A DNA stretch of 64,000 nt. It comes from Epiperipatus broadwayi (Eukaryota > Onychophora > Udeonychophora > Euonychophora > Peripatidae). Below are positions 38,041 through 50,177 of the stretch, in pieces; within the stretch, counting starts at the first letter, position 1, and the number at the start of each line of letters is the position of its first letter. The DNA lies in assembly GCA_028023455.1 (NCBI GenBank), contig JAQFVV010000012.1, positions 12,662,364 to 12,726,363 of the forward strand, given 5' to 3'. The position numbers and the translations under genes were made by a program. Under the pieces are notes generated by a model. That model made no database searches. It was not told where the DNA came from and saw nothing but the letters and a program-made list of their open reading frames with translations.

Positions 38041-40179
38041 AGTGTTGTTAAGTCATAGCCTGGGAGAGAGTGACTTATTTCATTTGTTTATGTATACATT
38101 ATGCTATGTTTAATTTAAAGCTTAAATATTACAATTAAAATTTTTTATCATAGATTTATTGCTAAAGACAGAAAATCAAAACAAGAAAACAAATATATCT
38201 ATAGTAGATAAAATAAAGGCAAACTTACAGATAAAACAATTCCTAGTTTTTATTCTTCAAAAACTTAAAGTAAAAAAACAGAATTCAACTAATAACAAAC
38301 CCAAATAAAAATATGCTAAAATTTATATGCATTTTAGACCAAATGGAGATAGATATACATGCACATATTACACAATATGTTGCATGTAATAAAATTTTAG
38401 TAAATGGTTTTTTGAATTCCACCTAGTCAATAATCAAGTTGTAATTAAAGTCAAAAGTGAATTTGTTTACAAAAAGTATTCAGACTCATTGAAAAATATT
38501 CATTTTACTTTTTTCATTTGCTAAAATTGACAATTAAACGTATATCAGAGATTGTTGCTCAAGTTATTATATTACTCTTAATTATCTAAAGGAAATGTAT
38601 TTATGTCTATTAAAAATTATATGCAGTACAATGATTGTATTCCACATTAGAAGAACTCTGGCAATTAAAAAAATACCAGCATATTTTTGGTGAACAAACC
38701 CATAAATTTTATTAATTGGTTTAAATCTCATCAACATTAACTCACATTACTAAACTTTTATGTAATAAAACAGATTGTCAATATAAACTGTTACTTTGGA
38801 CCAGAAATCAGATTATTATCCAGAGTTAATTTTAATCAATACTCCAATTATTGGTTTCATTCACCACAGGTAAATCAAGACAGAATTTTGTCAATTTTTA
38901 AACAAATTATTCATGTGAGATATTTTTCCATAATTCAATAAAATAAAAGAACATAATAATTTTTAATTCAAAAAATTCAAAAATTCAATGACATTAACAT
39001 GCTGCTACAAGGAAAAAATATAACATTTTTTAATTCAAAGAATAAAATTTAATTCTTTAATAAAAACTGAATATCTGCATTTTTTCACTACAGCAAATAA
39101 TTAAAAGATGGTGTTTTTTTTAATTCTTCAATGAACATGTTGGTAAAAAAAATAAACTTCAGCCCAAAATTAATGAAAATAATTTCAATGCTTTACTATT
39201 ACTGAATTTGTGCAGAATAGATAAATGTATTATCATAACTTCTTTATAAATATATTAAATAACTTTCATATCACCAAACATTGTTTTGAAATGTATGAAT
39301 AAAGACAATAAAAGACAAATGACCTTCCCAGATCCATTTTATGCTGAACCAGTCACTCATTAATTCACTCAGATCATCATCTCCCATATATATTTTTATC
39401 ATATGTACAGTATTTATCAATAGAAAATTGTTATAATTTGATTTACAAATGCCAAATTTATTCCCCTTCACCACAATTTTTCTACAATCCTCTCTAGATA
39501 AACATTGTAATGATTATCATTAATTGTTTATTAAACTGAAGACTATCTCTAGTCCAGATACAAACTTTAAAACATAAATAATTTTGTTTAGGAAGTCTTA
39601 CTTTAAAACATATTGAATATACATCTATACTCAAAATAATGTATCTGATAACTAGAAATCAGAAAGAAAAAAAAATTTACATTATATGATTTCTAGATAG
39701 ATCGTAGAGTAACGTTGTCTAAAGATTAAAATAACAGTTGCATTTAAAAATAGGTTCTATTCAAACATATTGTTAGAAAATATAATATTCATTCTTTTTA
39801 TTGTGTATTTTACAATTGTAATAGACTGGTATCATAACTCCACATTGTGATTTCAAGTGCTAAAACTTTTTACAAACTCTTAAGCAATAAACTATTTGAT
39901 TATTTTATTGATGTTCATTCTTTAACATCAAATGTTACTAATTGCTTATTCTCAATAACTATTAAGTACTAATAGTGCTAACTTAAGTTTTCAAGATTGT
40001 CATGTTACTGAGTCATAAAATTATTTCAAGATGTGTTTCATATATATATAATCTTGTTTTAAACTTTATTGATTAAATGTAATCATATTTCTATATGTAT
40101 GTTGTTGTAGTTTACAAAGCATGCAATTAGCTATTTTCAGTGCTGTGCACCATAATCATAACTATATATATATATATAT
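38041..40179. other. AT-rich non-coding stretch
   Basis: No gene or repeat supported. It ends in a (TA)n run (40162-40179) directly abutting foldback F1. Confidence 0.5.
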
Positions 40180-40280
40180 GATCAATAGATGGCGTTTTAC
40201 TAAAACCACCGAAACAAGTGTAAAATTTGTTTACATAAATGACAAAAGAGTCAGAATTAACTATCTCTTTCATTTGCTCA

Positions 40281-40326
40281 CCCTCAGATCAGCTGATTTC
40301 AAGCTATTTGCTATCATCAGTGAAGG
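40281..40326 (-). ncRNA. Hammerhead-like motif in F1 left arm
   Basis: Minus strand, 46 nt identical in sequence to the motif at 41120-41165 on the plus strand: CCTTCA (stem I), CTGATGA, stem II AGC-loop AAATA-GCT inside a U/U mismatch, GAAA, self-complementary TCAGCTGA as stem III, TC as the cleavage-site end, and TGAGGG pairing back to CCTTCA. Core residues match the hammerhead consensus CUGANGA...GAAA...UH. The first stem II pair (10.1-11.1) is mismatched, which is atypical. Activity is not shown by sequence. Confidence 0.45.
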
Positions 40327-40720
40327 ATAGAGTTAGAAACTAGATCTAAACACTGACTCCAAGTGTTTACGCAAAACGTTTTTATCAGTTTGCAAGCGTG
40401 AATTTTCAGTCCAGTAAAGTCTTCAAACTCAGCCTAACAAGCCAGATATCTATATGGGTCTGATCTCAGTTCAGTTTCACCACATAATCAAAGTCTCTGC
40501 AATATATATCATTGCAAGAAATGTTTAAAGGTACATTTATGAAAAACAAAAACAAGTTATTCACATAACTTGCTATCACTTGTTATTTATGATCAATAGA
40601 TGGCGTTTTACCAAAACCACCGAAACAAGTGTAAAATTTGTTTACATAAACAACAAAACTGACAGAAATGTTTTGCATAAATACTTGGAGTCAGTGTTTA
40701 GATCTAGTTTCTAACTCTAT

Positions 40721-40766
40721 CCTTCACTGATGCTAGCATATAGCTTGAAATCAGCTGATCTGAGGG
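40721..40766 (+). ncRNA. Hammerhead-like motif in F1 centre, core mutated
   Basis: Same layout as the other F1 copies but the conserved core reads CTGATGC instead of CTGATGA (the A9 position is changed), and the stem II loop also differs. GAAA, TCAGCTGA, TC and TGAGGG are kept. The core change would be expected to impair cleavage. Confidence 0.35.
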
Positions 40767-41119
40767 TGAGCAAATGAAAGAGATAGTTAATTCTGACTCT
40801 TTTGTCATTATGTAAACAAATTTTACACTTGTTTCGGTGGTTTTGGTAAAACGCCATCTATTGATCATAAATAACAAGTGATAGCAAGTTACGTGAATAA
40901 CTTGTTTTTGTTTTTCATAAAGGTTTCTTGCAATGATATATATTGCAGAGACTTTGACTATGTGGTGAAACTGAACTGAGATCAGACCTATATAGATATC
41001 TGGCTTGTTAGGCTGAGTTTGAAGACTTTACCGGTCTGAAAAATTCACGCTTGCAAACTGATAGAAACGTTTTGCATAAACACTTGGAGTCAGTGTTTAG
41101 ATCTAGTTTCTAACTCTAT

Positions 41120-41165
41120 CCTTCACTGATGATAGCAAATAGCTTGAAATCAGCTGATCTGAGGG
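41120..41165 (+). ncRNA. Hammerhead-like motif in F1 right arm
   Basis: Stem I CCTTCA (41120-41125) with TGAGGG (41160-41165), six pairs including one G-U. CTGATGA at 41126-41132. Stem II AGC/GCT with a 5 nt loop (41134-41144) flanked by a T/T mismatch. GAAA at 41146-41149. Stem III TCAGCTGA at 41150-41157, self-complementary, so it could pair only as a very tight hairpin or between two copies, as in the minimal type I hammerheads of animal genomes. T-C at 41158-41159 gives an AUC cleavage triplet with predicted cleavage after 41159. Confidence 0.5.
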
Positions 41166-41326
41166 TGAGCAAATGAAAGAGATAGTTAATTCTGACTCTT
41201 TTGTCATTTATGTAAACAAATTTTACACTTGTTTCGGTGGTTTTGGTAAAACACCATCTATTGATCATAAATAACAAGTGATAGCAAGTTACGTGAATAA
41301 CTTGTTTTTGTTTTTCATATATATAT

Positions 41327-42595
41327 AAGTGAATCAGTTATTGTGTTTGCTAACAAAAGAAAATATTTTTTCAGTGATAATAATTCTATTATTACAGGGA
41401 TTTGATTGTAGCATTTTCTGTTTGAATATTAAATTGAATTTGAATTGGCAAGAAGACATAACTGCTAACAAAAAACATTTGATGATTGTTATCACTTTAA
41501 ATATTTTTTATAATATTGAAAAAACATATACATCTAAAAAACAACATGATAATTCCTGTACATCACATAGATTCCACTATTTTATATAATTATGATTATA
41601 TAATAATAGAGATGGAATATATTTATCACTTCTTTTAAATAATTAAGATTATCATTTCTATGATATATTCATCTTACCTACTCATTTAAATTTGGACAAA
41701 CATATCCAAATTAATGTAACTAAAACAAAACTTTATACTTTAAAAAATTAAAATATTGATATCTAATAAGGCATATGGATAAATTTTAAAATTTAGTGAT
41801 ATGCTTATTTCAAAAGTATTGAATTTTTTTAAAATGTATTGATCCATGAAATTGTGCTCTGATCTTAAGGATGTTTCCGTTTTTACAATTTATAAAAATA
41901 AAAAGAATGAACAAAACTGCAGTAATTATTTCAAAATGTTATTGTTAAGTATTAAAACAAAAATGCTTGAAAAATTAACTGACTATATTGTTTTTAATCA
42001 TAATGAATGGTCACCAGAGAGTCATAAAGGTTTTAGAGAATCTAAGCACTTAAAACATTTTTAGTGTGTAATTGATGGTTCAAGCACCTGGAATTTGAAA
42101 ATATGACTCCAGTTATCATAATAATCTTAAACTTTGAAAACTAGAAATTGTGCTGTAAATTATTAATTTCATTGTCTATATATAAATGTCTCATATAAAT
42201 AATTAGAATTGAGTATGCTCATGCACACTACCGCTTAATTTTAATTTCTTCTTGTGTATGAGTTTTTTTGCACAAACATTAAAGTACGTACCTTTAAATC
42301 AAAAACTTTTAAAGGCTATTTATTGCTTTATAACATGGCATAAAATTATCTTAATAATTTTTGGTAAGAACAGAGATTTTACGTTGAACAATATTTTACT
42401 GCTTGAAATGAAGATTAGAAAGAAATATCCCCAATTAATTTATCTTCTGTGCAACGCCTATGTTATACATGTGTTGCTGATTTTGCCTACAATAATCTAT
42501 GATTATGCAATTATTTAGCTAATATTCATAAGTTGCTCTTCATTATTTATACCATGAAAATGAAATTCTGTAAGATCTCTGAAAACTTAGTTTAT
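41327..42595. other. AT-rich non-coding stretch
   Basis: Open frames at 41329-41589, 41846-42064 and 42252-42518 are Lys/Ile/Asn-rich, lack a recognisable domain and look like chance frames in AT-rich DNA. Confidence 0.45.
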
Positions 42596-42787
42596 AATAT
42601 TTAATAGTTGGAGACTTTTACTCGGAGAGCTTTGAATTGTTAATCCAAATCAGATGAAATATTTGACTTACAAAAAGCTCGTGTAAGAAATAATATTTAA
42701 TAGATGGAGACTTTTACTCGGAGAGCTTTGAATTGTTAATCCAAATCAGATGAAATATTTGACTTACAAAAAGCTCGGGTAAGAAAT
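42596..42787. repeat. Tandem duplication, 2 x 96 bp
   Basis: Two copies differing at only two positions by eye (TAGTTGG/TAGATGG and CTCGTGT/CTCGGGT). Landmarks: CTTTTACTCGGAGAGC and ACTTACAAAAAGCTCG. A recent local duplication. Confidence 0.95.
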
Positions 42788-43010
42788 ATATAGTTATAAT
42801 AGTATGATTAGATTTTATACAAAAATTGTCTATTTAATAACTAGATGGCATTAGTTGACTTAGTCTACATCGTATCGTTGGGATTTAAAGTTACTCTTTT
42901 TTGCTTTATATGCTTAAAATTTACTTTAAAAAAAATCTGGAAGTACAAGGTAGGTGCTGTTCTTCCAAATTACCTCTTTTTTGTTAAAAATGAGTGGAAT
43001 GCTCAAAGGC

Positions 43011-43764
43011 CAGTTGGATGGACAGTTGAAGAGTTGGAGTGTGGAGTAGATTGAAGCCTGTCCATTAAAGTATGAAGATTGGTTATCTTAATATATATCT
43101 GAGCACTTATAGCATATATGTGTAAAGATACGTATATTGGTGATTATTTATCTTTTCAACATATGTGTTCAAGTGTATCAGTGTTATGAGATAGAGTGGA
43201 GAGTGGTGTGTGTGTGAAAGTCTGTGATCATAAACCCTATATATTATATATATAGACACAGGTATATAATAAGCCTGTGTTTCAGTTTTTACATAGTAGA
43301 GATGTCTGCCCATCCCTTGTATATATGTATTAAATGGATTATATCCTATACATGAGGGGTCAGATTGACTTATGGTCAACATGGGTATGACAAGAATCTC
43401 GGCCTCGGGGTGGCCTTTGAGCATTCCATCATCAGATTTTCAATTGGATGGACAGTTGAAGAGTTGGAGTGTGTAGTAGATTGAAGCCTGTCCATTAAAG
43501 TATGAAGATTGGCTATCTTAATATATATCTGAGCACTTATAGCATATATGTGTAGAGATGGTAATTTGGACCAACTGATTATTGCTGGTTGAGCATGAAA
43601 TACATATATTGGTGATTATTTATCTTTTCAACATATATGGGTTCAAGTGTATCAGTGTTATGAGATAGAGTGGAGAATGGTGGGTGGTGTGAAAGTCTGT
43701 GCTCATATACCCTATATATTACATATATAGACACAGGTATATAATAAGCCTGTGTTTCAGTTAT
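43011..43764. repeat. Direct duplication, offset 430 bp
   Basis: 43011-43287 and 43441-43764 are near identical (GATGGACAGTTGAAGAG ... CACAGGTATATAATAAGC). The second copy has an extra block of about 45 bp (about 43558-43603, containing TTGGACCAACTGATTATTGC) where the first has only a few bases. The 150 bp between the copies is relatively GC-rich. Confidence 0.9.
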
Positions 43765-45485
43765 TAAATGAATTGTGTAAAATTCGTATCCAGATCAATT
43801 TCCAAGTTACCTCAACTTCAATTTATACAGATAATTTAATATGATTATATATATATGCTCAAAATAAAATTTTAATTAATTTAAACAAAACTCATTTGAC
43901 TGTTATTATAAATTTTGAATATATTAGACCTTGTTTCAAGTGACATAATTAGTTATTTTTTTCTAACAAGTTAAAAACAATAGCATATCATTTTCCTTTT
44001 CATACAAATTGAGAAAAGATAGAATAAATGAATAGTATTTGCTTTAATTCAGGTTCTGAACTAATCTTAGAGCTAATAGAGATTTAGATTGTAATTTGAT
44101 AATGGTAAAATTGATATCAACTTTTAAAAGAATAAATTGAAATGGAATATTGGGGGAAAAAATACTGAGTTTTATATCAGAAGATAAAAATATAAATACT
44201 AGTAATTTGATTGACAAAGTAAATTTAAATTAAAAATAAAAGTTATTCAAAAAAATGTAAAAATATAATTTATGAATGTTTTTTGGGATAAATTTTATGT
44301 TTATTATTAGCGATTACTTCTTGTAACAGTTAGTGATAAAAGCTTATATTATAGTCATTTTTGTGTAATTTCTTCATTTTTAATGAAACACAATGTAGAT
44401 AATTAAAGGCTATTCAAGATTTATTATTAATAACTTTATTTCTGTTTTATTTTAACTTAAAATAAAATCTTGCATTCATAAATAATGGAATATTTATTGT
44501 AAGCTACATCCATCAACTCCATACCTTTTATATTTTCATGATTGTTCATCAACTTCAATTTCTGGGCATATGCTCCAAAATAAATATGAAGTTATTTAAA
44601 TCAGAAAGAATTAAAAAAAATAGCTCACTTTGATTTTCATGGATTATTATTGGTTCAAATATTTTATCACAATAAACCTATCCAAATCAGTATTGCACAA
44701 TTAAGAGTCAAATGGCTTGAATGTTAAATAAAAATCGCGATGTATAGAACTCGACTTCAACATAGACTTACATTTTATAATTTAAAAATTGACTGTTTCA
44801 AGTTATTTATAAAAGTGGCTACTATCAAATCTTAATTTGTATTTTGGATTGTGTATTAATAAATGAAATAGAAATATTTTAATAAGAAAAAAATATTAAT
44901 GACAACAACAACAGCAATATTCATCATTCAAATACAAAACTTCTCTAATAAAATATACAAAATTAAATTTTAAATATTTTTTATATTTTGATTTTAATTA
45001 ATTAATACTAAATATATTTTTTTCATTATTAAAGTTGAATTATTCTTACCCACTATATAGATTGTTGTGGGTTAATGCCAATTATTAATTTTTTTGGTAA
45101 ACAGAAAACAATGAAAATCTAATATATTACTATTATTATTATAGTTTTTAGGCATATACATATATTATATATTGAACAGTAATAGGATTAGGACAACATT
45201 TACTTCTTGTATTTGTGTATCCTATTTTAAAATATTTATAATAATGTAGACTAAAATGAAAAATTATATAGGCAGTTAATCATGCCCATAAACTTTTATT
45301 TGACATTAAACACATCACAACTATGACTAAACAAGAATAATTATTTTGCCCATATCACTGTTATTCTTAATAATGAAACCAAGTTATATATCACATGACT
45401 TAATTAGCTTGTATTTACAAATATAATATAACAAGCATGCTAATAATTCTAAACAAGCTTTTTCAATAAATACGACAAGAAAAAT
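43765..45485. other. AT-rich non-coding stretch
   Basis: Nothing supported. Confidence 0.5.
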
Positions 45486-45517
45486 CATATAAAATCTCTA
45501 TCTAGAATTATCCCTAT

Positions 45518-45557
45518 CCCCAAATTGGTTTTGAGCTAATGGTTCTCATCAGTTAGG
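45518..45557 (-). ncRNA. Hammerhead-like motif in F2 left arm
   Basis: Minus strand: CCTAA, CTGATGA, G-AAC-loop CATTA-GCT-C, AAAA, CCAA, T-T, TGGGG. This copy has the canonical G-C closing pair of stem II (position 10.1-11.1). The catalytic G of GAAA is A, expected to inactivate it, and stem III (CCAA) is not self-complementary. Stem I pairs CCTAA with TGGGG with one mismatch. Confidence 0.4.
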
Positions 45558-45703
45558 CACTATGACATTCAGATACTAGATCTAAAATACAAATTCAAGT
45601 TCAGAATTTACTGAATATTTAACTAAAATACAAACTCAAGTTCAGAATTTACTGAATATTTAACTATTAAGTATTTTAGATCTAGTATCTGAATGTCCTA
45701 GTG

Positions 45704-45743
45704 CCTAACTGATGAAAACCATTAGCTCAAAACCAATTTGGGG
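45704..45743 (+). ncRNA. Hammerhead-like motif in F2 right arm
   Basis: As the left-arm copy, but position 10.1 is A, so the closing pair is lost. Beyond the first stem I block, TCCTA (upstream) can pair with TAGGA (downstream) across a small internal loop, giving the two-part stem I usual for natural hammerheads. The G-to-A change in GAAA makes it a probable relic. Confidence 0.4.
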
Positions 45744-45775
45744 ATAGGAATAATTTTAGATAGAGATTTTAAATG

Positions 45776-48716
45776 TTTTCTCTTGTGGCATTTATCAAAA
45801 ACACTTGTTAAGAGCTATTAGCAAACTTGTTATATTACACTGTTATACTTATAATGATATAAACACTCTTTTTTTAAAAAATCTATATTTTAATATTTTG
45901 AATAATCTCCATGTGACTTATTCATAATGTATTATATAAATTTTCTATCTCAAATTAAGACATTGTGTACAGAAAAAATTATAATATTCCTCCATAAAAA
46001 CATGCATATTCTCAAATCAATTTGTTTGCCCCATCAATATATAATTCAATATTTTTGAATTTATGTCATCAATAAAGATGGACTTACTTAATTTAATAAG
46101 TTATTTCATAGTATTGATAATTAATTAATGAGTATTTTAATGCATATTTATACATTGTTCCATCATGACTTGATTTTAAACTTGGAAGCATTATATTCTT
46201 AAAAAAATATTTTTTGTTGGCTTAATTTATTTTAATTTTAAATTGGTTTTAAAGTGATCAAATAGTATACCTCATTAATAGATAGTGATTGACAATACTT
46301 TTTAATGTAAATGGAATACTTTTTTTTTTACAAATAATATACCAAATTCTTAGTTTATTTCATATAGCAATAACATATAAATTTAATATTTATTCTGAAT
46401 TACTTATTGATAGATTCATTTGTTGAAATTTTTATTTACTGCATACATCTCACAAATAAAATGTGAACATAGATAAAGAAAATAGTCAATTATTATTTAT
46501 TGTATGTGTATGCATGCATTTGTATTATATATTTGTATGATCAAGACATTATTAAGTTACATGTATTTAAAATATTATTTGTTATATATGAGTATTTAAA
46601 TAGTTATTTAAAAAATATTGAATATTTTATAGCACATAAATAAATATACAAGAAATGTTTATAATTAGTTTAAAATATGATTTTTAAATTGTATTTTAAT
46701 TTGTAAATCTTTTTTTAATTCTTTAAAATGTGTATTTATTACCAAATTAAGAAAATATTTATTATTGCAAATGCTAAGTGTTCACAAGAACTTTTTATTA
46801 AGTGAATGTAAAACAAAATTTAACTCTTAATTGCTAAGACCTTAGCAACGAGCTGAAATTGATCCAAATGTGACCTTACTAGAAAAAAACTATTTAAACC
46901 ACTGATTTTAGTTTGGTCAGGCTCTCTCTCAATATGCATCTTGGTAAATACAACATGTAAAGCTATTTCTTTTAATAATATTATAATCATAAGCATCACT
47001 GGATAAGTAAATTAAACTATTTGCTTAAAAGACTTCTGTCTTTTGAGAAGTCTGCATAACATCAGATAATAAAATATTATCTCATTTGGAATATATTTTA
47101 AATGCTACAGCATATAAACTCAGGAAATATGTTTAATGTGCTACATTGTATAAACTCAGGATATATAACTGTAAGTGTTAAATATGAATTAATTTTTTTA
47201 AAAGATTGGCTTTGTTTTATTTCTCTTAAGATTACATCATTTATCTCTATCTGTGGGTTATATTATAGTGTTTAATTTTTATCAGTTTATTTGCTTTATC
47301 CTAAAAATATAGAAATACTGTTTTGATCCTGTTTGAACTTTAATAAAGAACTACATTATTGAATATTAAAAGATTAACATACTATAATGAATTATTTATG
47401 TTTATTTTATCATCCAAAATATAATCCAGATTCAATAAAATATTCCTTTGTTTCTGAATTATATTTAACAAGTAATTTGAGTCTTATCAATATATTTCTA
47501 ACTTATAAGTAATAAGCTTGACTTTATCCCATTCTTGATCATTGATATTTTAGTTTATCTAGTTTGTGTAGTATTATAGATAAGAATCAGCTCATTTCTG
47601 ATTTATTTACCATTACAATATATATATAAAGTTTTTTAATTGGATATTTATAAAATTGGTGACTAAGTCATTAGTGACAGATAAAATTAATAATCATAAA
47701 GAAAAGTTCATTTAAGTTTCAAGAGTGAATAAATTTATAAAAGACTTGACTTAGAACAATTTATGTGAAAATTTCTTACTAAAAAAGATTTAGATTAAAA
47801 ATATAAATGAACATTTTCAAGAATTATTATATATATATTATCAGTTTCTTTTTCAGAATCAAATTATCAAAAATATTAGCTTGACAATTTCTCCAGATCA
47901 GAATCAATATCAAAGTTATTCTTAAAACAAGTTTTAAAATTTCTATTACAAATAATATTATTTAAATTTCTTCTTAGGATTACTATAACCAACTGTATGG
48001 AAAAAATATTTATGAGAAAATTCTTTTACGGTACTGAAATGATGCAGAACAAATTAAAACTTAACGAATCAATACGAACTAGAACATTGAATAAGCTAAA
48101 GTAAAGAGATTATTTAATCTTTTAGCTAAATTTACTCAAGTTCCAAAATGTAATTAAAACTCGAAATAGCATATTACAAAAATAGTTTGTTTTTAAACTC
48201 ATGTTGACCGATAACTGGTGCAACCTTACCTTTCAATACTTTGACAAATTATTAAATAAATAACAAAATATTAAAAAGGTTATCTAAAAATAATACTAGT
48301 TGCTAAGCATATTAGAAAGTCTATATACATTTTTTATAAATGTATGTTTGATTGCAGGTATTTTAATGCTCTTTTTCATGAGACATTGGTCATGACTAAT
48401 AATTGCAGTAATGATTATTGATGTAAATAATGACATCTAAATTTAAGTTTTTTTATATTGAATTTATTAATCTTGTAATATCAAATCCCATATAATCAAA
48501 TTGTTTCCTAATCAGGAGTATATATGTTGCTTAAATATCAGAAATGACAGAACTAAGTTTCAATCCATAGACCTTCAGCTATTCAATAGACCATTTTGTT
48601 ACTACATTAATTCTTGAAAGACATAAACATTTATGATGCATACTTATGCATTGATTTTTGTTATAAATGCTGAGGCATCAACTGTTTTTTGATCAAGTTT
48701 TTCTTTTTAAATATTT
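45776..48716. other. AT-rich non-coding stretch
   Basis: Holds a small tandem pair near 47098-47168 (GCTACA...TATAAACTCAGGA twice, about 36 bp each) and a CATTACAATATATATATA motif at about 47612. No gene supported. Confidence 0.45.
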
Positions 48717-49138
48717 TTATTTCCATGCATGATCATGTATATGTATATTATAACTGTAGTTCTCATGTTCTAAACCTTTTTTAAATATTAATGTTAACAC
48801 TGTACTCTTCCAATCATCATTTTTATTATTTAGATATTTGGTATATAACTTTTCCAAAAAAAATTCTATTTCTTTCCCTACTTCTTTTAAGATATTGATT
48901 ATAACTTCATCATTAACTGGAGATCTTCCCTTCTTCATAAATTTAATTGCATGTGTCATTTCATCATTCAAGATTCTGGTCAATTCAGAAAATATAGTAG
49001 TTGTAGAAGATACTTTTCCTTGTTTTTTATTGCTATGTAATTCTTGATAGAACTCCTCTATACATTTCATGATGTCAGCTTTCTTTTTAGTGATAGTTCC
49101 ATCTTTTTTCTTATTGCAGAAATAAGTTTCCTACCAAT
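48717..49138 (-). pseudogene. LINE: reverse transcriptase N-terminal part
   Basis: Minus strand. From 49155 down the translation reads GIGRKLISA, then after a frame change KKDGTITKKKADIMKCIEEF, YQELHSNK, AIKFMKKGRSPVNDEVIINI, and WKSTVLTLIFKKG: the linker-to-RT junction and first RT blocks of an APE-type LINE (equivalent to the KA-G-DGI and W....I.L.KKG signatures). It is the continuation of the endonuclease piece at 52845-53870; the two are separated by the insertion at 49147-52836. The RT catalytic core beyond FKKG is missing. Confidence 0.8.
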
Positions 49139-50177
49139 ACCAAGATTAAAACAGGCAAAAATCTCTATATGTTGTACCGATCAAAACATGTATATCCACC
49201 TAACATGAGCTGGAACTCACAAAATGTACTTCAAACCCAGTCAAGCCTGAGATTTAGGTCAGGGACCAGCCTAAATTCGAACCCACTCTCTAAGCCCCAG
49301 ATATAACACCTAATGAATAACATAATAGTGATGGCACATGAGAATTAATTTTAATCTGACCCACTAGCAAAACAGAGAAGACAATGAGACATCTATTAAC
49401 TATGACTAAACTAAAATATATATAAGCATGGCTATACTTTTGGAAATGGAGAAAAAGGAATTTGAACTACTCAAACAAGTTAGACAATAAAATATAGTTT
49501 AATATAATGACAAATTAATATACATTATGACTTTGTTAATTGCATACATTAGTATGTGTGTGAATAAGCAAGCGGTAGATGATTACATGGTGCCATTCAC
49601 ACTATTATTTCTCATATGCTCTTTATTAGCTAAATTATACATTATAAATAAGCACACACCTTTGGTGGGTACAATATTAAGATGCCAATCGATTATTAGA
49701 AAGAATTTACATAGAATTGCTATTAACGCTTTTATATACGGTTCTGAAACATGGTGACTAACATTATTTCGGGGAGCACTCTGAGGTTCATTAAAGATAT
49801 AATACAAACTATTTTCACACCATTATGGTCGTGAAAATAAATAAAATACATTTGATAACATATTTGATTATATGACAAAATACTTAATGAAACTTCTTTT
49901 AATTAGCGCTGGTAATAAGAACGCTTTATTTTCCCCAAGGCATATAGATATTCTTAAATACAGAAATAAGTTACAATGGTGGGATTGTATAAGATTGAAA
50001 TAAATTTAATTAATAAAACTAGTAATTGGCATTTATATATATTTTGAGCAAAGCGCAATTTTAATATTATTACAGCACTAAAATTAGGTCATAAGCAAAA
50101 GAAATAACAATAATAATATGAAGTTTGGGCAGTACTGGCATAATGGCCAAAAATAACTAAGAGGAAACAGTCATGCT

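Larger units (their letters stand above)
40180..41326. mobile_element. Foldback element F1, compound, 1.15 kb
   Basis: An outer inverted repeat (left arm about 40180-40515, right arm about 40922-41265) encloses a second copy of its own end: 40537-40918 is a smaller foldback with termini TGAAAAACAAAAACAAG / complement. The right end (TTTTTGTTTTTCA at about 41308-41317) has this terminus too; the outermost left end lacks the last 75 bp and starts at GATCAATAGATGGCG immediately after (TA)n. All arms share blocks such as CCACCGAAACAAGTGTAAAA. Three hammerhead-like cores lie inside. No protein. Confidence 0.85.
45486..45775. mobile_element. Foldback element F2, 290 bp
   Basis: Near-perfect inverted repeat with arms of about 105 bp (CCCCAAATTGGTTTTGAGC left, complement right; AGATACTAGATCTAAAATAC inner). 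The centre carries two direct copies of a 40 bp unit (CAAGTTCAGAATTTACTG, 45585-45664). One hammerhead-like core in each arm, on opposite strands. Confidence 0.9.

Noticed and set aside
43107-43424. 105-codon minus-strand frame in the duplicated region
   Set aside because: Overlaps a non-coding direct duplication, is disrupted in the second copy and shows no domain.
43385-43435. Another CTGATGA on the minus strand, followed later by GAGA and GTC
   Set aside because: The GAAA core is GAGA, stem II would be long and irregular, and stem I pairing is not evident; not comparable to the F1-F3 motifs.
49200-49280. tRNA-like box B (GGGTTCGAATTT) on the minus strand
   Set aside because: No box A at the right distance and no cloverleaf pairing.
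49583-49807. Plus-strand frame containing FIYGSETW, like the LINE YGSETW motif
   Set aside because: Only one short motif matches, and the sequence after it does not follow the LINE pattern; it could be a relic but is not enough to annotate.
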